Part shown: one piece after another, positions 60,792-64,000 of the stretch
Layout: every line of letters starts with the position of its first letter
Numbering within the stretch: position 1 is the first letter of the stretch
From: Hydrogenoanaerobacterium sp032017025
Lineage (GTDB): Bacteria > Bacillota > Clostridia > Oscillospirales > Ruminococcaceae
Assembly (NCBI RefSeq): GCF_032017025.1
Contig: NZ_DALZQO010000007.1
Location: 1-64,000 of the forward strand
Length of the DNA: 64,000 nt
Reading direction: 5' to 3'
The notes under the pieces: model-generated
Databases searched by the model: none
Told to the model about the DNA's origin: nothing
What the model saw: the letters and a program-made list of their open reading frames with translations, nothing else
Translations under genes and position numbers: made by a program

Positions 60792-61859
60792 CTATAATTT
60801 TTCCAGGTAATCCAGCGTAGAGCCACGCTGCAGCGGCAGTTGTACCCACTGCCGGTCGTATGCCGAACGGTAGATGGCAAGCACCAGCTCAAGCGCGCGT
60901 CTGCCCGCTTCCAGCGGGATAGAAGGCTCAACCTTATCTGTAATTGCGTTGATTACATCCTGATAAAGCGGTGTATGACCAAAACCGTACACACCCTTCG
61001 GCGCTTCACGGTACGACTGTTTTACCTCATCGGCACTGTCAAGCCCATCGCCGAAACGCCACTCCTCCAACAGATTGACACTTTTGCCGCCCGCCTTAGC
61101 AGTACCCTGCTCACCAAAAATGGCAAGCGTTTCTTCCAGATTCTCAGGAAAAATATTGGTGGTGCCCTCGATAATTCCAAAGCTGCCATTTGCAAAACGC
61201 ACCAGCGCAAGCCCCATATCCTCCGCCTCGATGAATGGGTGTGCTTGGTTGGCGGTAACCGCGCACACTGCGCTCACCTCATCCCCCATCATCCAGCGCA
61301 GCAGGTCGATGTTGTGAATACACTGGTTCATCAAGGCACCGCCGTCCTGTTCAAAGGTGCCTCGCCACGGTGCCTGCTTGTAATAGTCAAGCCCTCTGTT
61401 CCACCTTACATTGGCGACGCCGTAGTAGAGCCTGCCAAAACGATTGCTTTTTACAGCGTCGTGCAGCTTTTGAATCGACTTATTAAAACGGTTCTGATGG
61501 CAGGCACACGCCACCACACCTTTTTCTTTTGCAGCACAAATCAGCTTGTCGGCATCCTCGAGCGAAAGTGCCACCGGTTTTTCAATAATTACATTGCAGC
61601 CGCTGTTAATGCAGTCGAGCGCTATGGCGGCATGCATACCGCTTGGGGTTGCAATCGCCACAAGGTCGAGCTTTTCTTTTTGCAGCATTTCTCGGTAATC
61701 GCGGTAGCAGTGCACTTCTTTTAACCCAAACTGATCGATTAATTTTTGCATATTTTCATTTTGAGTATCGCACAAGGCGGTAATATCCAGCCCGTTGTTT
61801 TGTGCCGCCGCAATGTGGTTGGGCGAAATTCTTCCACAGCCTATCAATGCGTAGGTCAT
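60792..61859 (-). CDS. Gfo/Idh/MocA oxidoreductase, WbpB/WlbA-like
   Basis: 355 aa. The Rossmann start is YALIGCGRISPNHIAAA, with the conserved EKPVALSLEDADKLI and catalytic-region NQCIHNIDLLRWMMG. It is probably UDP-N-acetylglucosaminuronate 3-dehydrogenase, making the 3-keto sugar that the aminotransferase at the window end converts to a 3-amino sugar. Gene order D-A-B behind the aminotransferase supports this. Last gene of the visible operon. Confidence 0.88.
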   Translation of the reverse strand: MTYALIGCGRISPNHIAAAQNNGLDITALCDTQNENMQKLIDQFGLKEVHCYRDYREMLQKEKLDLVAIATPSGMHAAIALDCINSGCNVIIEKPVALSLEDADKLICAAKEKGVVACACHQNRFNKSIQKLHDAVKSNRFGRLYYGVANVRWNRGLDYYKQAPWRGTFEQDGGALMNQCIHNIDLLRWMMGDEVSAVCAVTANQAHPFIEAEDMGLALVRFANGSFGIIEGTTNIFPENLEETLAIFGEQGTAKAGGKSVNLLEEWRFGDGLDSADEVKQSYREAPKGVYGFGHTPLYQDVINAITDKVEPSIPLEAGRRALELVLAIYRSAYDRQWVQLPLQRGSTLDYLEKL

Positions 61860-61898
61860 TCTGCTTCTCCCCTTATTTTTATAGTAAGTGCCGCCCTG

Positions 61899-63218
61899 CT
61901 ACAATCTCTCGATGCTTTCTCGGTTTGCAACGTTTTTGGTTGCGTTTTTGGTGTCGAACACGAGGTTCGCATGGTCGGCGATCATATTATAATCCACCGC
62001 GCTGTGTGCACAGCAGATGACTACGAGGTCAAATTCTGCTACCGTATCCGCATCCAGTTTTTCCATACCATAACGCACCTGCCCCTTGTATTGGTATTTG
62101 GGTATGTGCGGGTCGTAATACGCAACCTTTGCACTTTCGTTGCCAAGCTGCTCAATTACCTTGAGTGCGGGGCTTTCGCGGTAGTCGTCGATGTCCTGCT
62201 TGTACGCAATGCCCAGCACCAGAATATGCGCGCCGCTGAGGGTTTGCCCATGCCGGTTGAGAATGCGGCTGCAGCGTTCCACCACATACTGCGGCATATA
62301 GCGGTTGATTTCACCCGCTGTTTCAATCAGCTTGGTGTGATAATCGAACTCACGCGCTTTCCATGTCAAATAGTAAGGGTCAAGCGGAATGCAGTGCCCA
62401 CCCAGCCCGGGGCCCGGGTAAAACGGCTGGAAGCCATAAGGTTTGGTCGCCGCGGCATCGATGACCTCCCACACGTCAATTTTCATCTTGTCGCAGATGA
62501 TTGCCATTTCGTTGGCGAGCCCGATATTGATGTTGCGGTAGGTGTTCTCGAGAATCTTTTCCATCTCTGCCACCTTGGGTGAAGATACCTCGAGCACGTC
62601 TCCCTCCAGCACAGCGCGGTACATTGCAGCAATCACCTGTGTTGCATCTGCACCCACGCCGCCAACCACCTTAGGGGTGTTTTTGGTTTTGTATTTTACA
62701 TTGCCGGGGTCGACACGCTCGGGTGAAAAACCAAGGTAAAAATCTTTGCCGCAGGTAAGCCCCGAGCCCTCCTCCAAAATCGGCAGCAGCAGTTCTTCGG
62801 TGGTGCCGGGGTAAGTGGTGGATTCGAGCACCACAATGCCGCCCTTTTTTAGGTACGAAGCCACCGCAATGGCACTGTTACGCACATAGCTGATGTCGGG
62901 CTGTTGGTGGTCATCCAGCGGGGTTGGCACACAAATGGCAACGAAATCTGCCTGCGCCACCAGTGAAAAATCGCTGGTGGCGCGCAGCATACCCTGTTCT
63001 ACAAGGGCTTTGAGGTCGCTGTCCACCACATCGCCAATGTAGTTGTGCCCACTGTTCACCATGTCCACCTTTTCTGGCTGCACATCAAACCCAATGGTGC
63101 GAAACCCTGCTTTTGCCTTTTCTACAGCAAGCGGCAGCCCCACATAGCCTAGCCCCACTACGCCGACTATTATTTGCTTTTCTGCGATTTTACTCAGCAG
63201 CTGTTTCTTTATATCCAT
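61899..63218 (-). CDS. UDP-N-acetylglucosamine 6-dehydrogenase, WbpA-like
   Basis: 439 aa. UDP-sugar dehydrogenase with VGVVGLGYVGLPLAVEKAKAG, SPERVDPGN, and the catalytic Cys in PGPGLGGHCIPLDPYYL; TKLIETAGEINRYMPQYVV is typical of the WbpA/TuaD-related branch acting on UDP-GlcNAc. It forms UDP-GlcNAcA, the first committed step of the diacetamido-uronic acid pathway. Confidence 0.9.
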   Translation of the reverse strand: MDIKKQLLSKIAEKQIIVGVVGLGYVGLPLAVEKAKAGFRTIGFDVQPEKVDMVNSGHNYIGDVVDSDLKALVEQGMLRATSDFSLVAQADFVAICVPTPLDDHQQPDISYVRNSAIAVASYLKKGGIVVLESTTYPGTTEELLLPILEEGSGLTCGKDFYLGFSPERVDPGNVKYKTKNTPKVVGGVGADATQVIAAMYRAVLEGDVLEVSSPKVAEMEKILENTYRNINIGLANEMAIICDKMKIDVWEVIDAAATKPYGFQPFYPGPGLGGHCIPLDPYYLTWKAREFDYHTKLIETAGEINRYMPQYVVERCSRILNRHGQTLSGAHILVLGIAYKQDIDDYRESPALKVIEQLGNESAKVAYYDPHIPKYQYKGQVRYGMEKLDADTVAEFDLVVICCAHSAVDYNMIADHANLVFDTKNATKNVANRESIERL

Positions 63219-63221
63219 CTA

Positions 63222-63836
63222 TTATTTCTCCTTCACCAGTTCGCCCTGTTTTTCATAGGTTGTTCCACAGGCGGTGCACATTGTGGTCTCCCGCTCAAAT
63301 ATTAGTTTCTCTCCGCAGCGGCACACATAACCTACCACGCGGGCGGGGGCACCCACCGCCAGCGCAAAGTCGGGCAGACTGCGTGTTACCACAGCACCCG
63401 CACCTACCAAGGCATAGCACCCTATCTTGTTGCCGCAAATAATGGTTGCATTAGCACCGATGGATGCGCCCCGCCGAATGAGCGTTTGGCGGTATTCATC
63501 TTTACGTGGTACAAAGCTGCGCGGATTGATTACATTGGTAAACACGCAGGAGGGCCCAAGAAACACATCGTCTTCACACACAACCCCGGTATAAACCGAA
63601 ACATTGTTTTGAATACGTACACCATCGCCCAAAATCACCTGCGGGGATATGACTACGTTCTGACCAAGGCTGCAGTTTTCACCAATTACTGCACCCTGCA
63701 TGACATGTGAAAAGTGCCAAATTTTTGTACCCGCCCCAATGCTGCATGGCTCATCGATATAAGCCGACTCATGTGCATCCCATAGTTTTCCTGTTTTTAA
63801 ATCAGGTAAACTGCCGTGATTCTCTTGTGTACTCAT
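63222..63836 (-). CDS. hexapeptide N-acetyltransferase, WbpD-like
   Basis: 204 aa. Left-handed beta-helix: AYIDEPCSIGAGTKIWHFSH, then VMQGAVIGENCSLGQNVVIS and the GASIGANATIICG run typical of WbpD/WlbB, which acetylate the 3-amino group. A C-terminal CRCGEKLIF...CTACGTTY resembles a zinc ribbon, an addition common in some clostridial homologues. The start ATG 63836 overlaps the stop of the aminotransferase gene (ATGA). Confidence 0.9.
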   Translation of the reverse strand: MSTQENHGSLPDLKTGKLWDAHESAYIDEPCSIGAGTKIWHFSHVMQGAVIGENCSLGQNVVISPQVILGDGVRIQNNVSVYTGVVCEDDVFLGPSCVFTNVINPRSFVPRKDEYRQTLIRRGASIGANATIICGNKIGCYALVGAGAVVTRSLPDFALAVGAPARVVGYVCRCGEKLIFERETTMCTACGTTYEKQGELVKEK

Positions 63837-64000
63837 TCGCATGCACCCCGCAGTGTTTGTGCAATATATTCGACCTCTTCGTCGGTAAGCTCGGGGAACA
63901 TGGGGATGGCAAACGTGCGCTTTGCAAGAGCCTCTGCCACAGGCAGTGTGCCCTGCCCACTGTCAAGCTTCTCATAGGCACGCTGTAAATGCAGCGGTAC
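63833..64000 (-). CDS. DegT/DnrJ/EryC1/StrS aminotransferase, C-terminal end (WbpE-like)
   Basis: Only the last 55 codons are in the window: VPLHLQRAYEKLDSGQGTLP through FAIPMFPELTDEEVEYIAQT. This is the C-terminal signature of PLP-dependent sugar aminotransferases (VPLHLQ.AY...LPMFPELT). It should make the UDP-3-amino sugar acetylated by the overlapping wbpD-like gene. The gene continues beyond the right edge. Confidence 0.88.
   Translation of the reverse strand, partial: VPLHLQRAYEKLDSGQGTLPVAEALAKRTFAIPMFPELTDEEVEYIAQTLRGACE

Noticed and set aside
61746..62582. 278-codon plus-strand open frame
   Set aside because: Antisense to the WbpB- and WbpA-like genes; no recognisable domain.
1..64000. 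CRISPR arrays, rRNA or tRNA genes
   Set aside because: No regularly spaced repeats and no cloverleaf or rRNA-like sequence noticed on either strand.

Overview
The window is from a spore-forming, Gram-positive anaerobe of the class Clostridia, probably an Oscillospirales/Ruminococcaceae-like gut lineage. The evidence is strong AGGAGG ribosome sites with ATG, GTG and TTG starts, a cwlJ-gerQ spore-germination pair, a sporulation-type PdaB-like deacetylase, a CoA-dehydratase activase, bioY with a BirA operator, and clostridial mobile-element genes. Two runs of ten N (24898-24907, 50780-50789) show a draft scaffold. I saw no rRNA, tRNA or CRISPR array.

Region 1 (1-13117, minus strand) is one carbohydrate operon. 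A sigma-A promoter and a 32-bp perfect palindrome precede a CUT2-type ABC importer (binding protein, ATPase, two permeases). Then come a URO-D/MtaA-like zinc methyltransferase homologue, an MBL-fold lactonase-like protein, a Tm-1-like UPF0261 protein, a RuBisCO-like protein (RLP), an RpiB-like and a TIM-like isomerase, a class II aldolase, a GntR/FCD regulator and a PPi-type phosphofructokinase. RLP plus TIM-like plus RpiB-like genes suggests a branched or C4 sugar-acid route through L-erythrulose-1-P and D-erythrulose-4-P to D-erythrose-4-P.

Region 2 (13.4-17.1 kb) is a gene graveyard: a helicase remnant, a degenerate hypothetical gene, and a decayed second copy of an amidoligase / glutamine-amidotransferase / small-ORF / serine-recombinase module.

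Region 3 (17312-39361) is a 22,046-bp island integrated inside a PdaB-like polysaccharide deacetylase gene. The gene's N-terminal part is at 39358-39890 and its C-terminal part at 17080-17315, on the same strand. Joining them at the shared GTGA core restores an in-frame gene of about 254 codons. The other two half-sites join into a 50-bp attP made of two perfect 20-bp inverted arms with GA at the exact centre, as expected for a TnpX/TndX-type large serine recombinase; such a gene (37558-39021) lies at the right end. The cargo is an AT-rich cell-surface glycan locus (CDP-6-deoxyhexose synthesis, UDP-galactopyranose mutase, glycosyltransferases, DUF4422/LicD proteins, Wzm/Wzt-type exporter, polyprenyl sugar-phosphate transferase), then an XRE-controlled set of small genes and the intact amidoligase module.

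Region 4 (39.9-64 kb) is chromosomal: citramalate synthase, a Dabb protein, a calcium-type P-ATPase, LysR plus MATE exporter, uracil permease, lipid kinase, a FetAB-like ABC pair, an Amidase_6 protein, gerQ-like and cwlJ, BirA-regulated bioY, DUF1284, DUF1294, a CmpB-like membrane protein, a two-gene CoA-dehydratase/activase system, and finally wbpB-wbpA-wbpD and the end of wbpE for a UDP-diacetamido-uronic acid.
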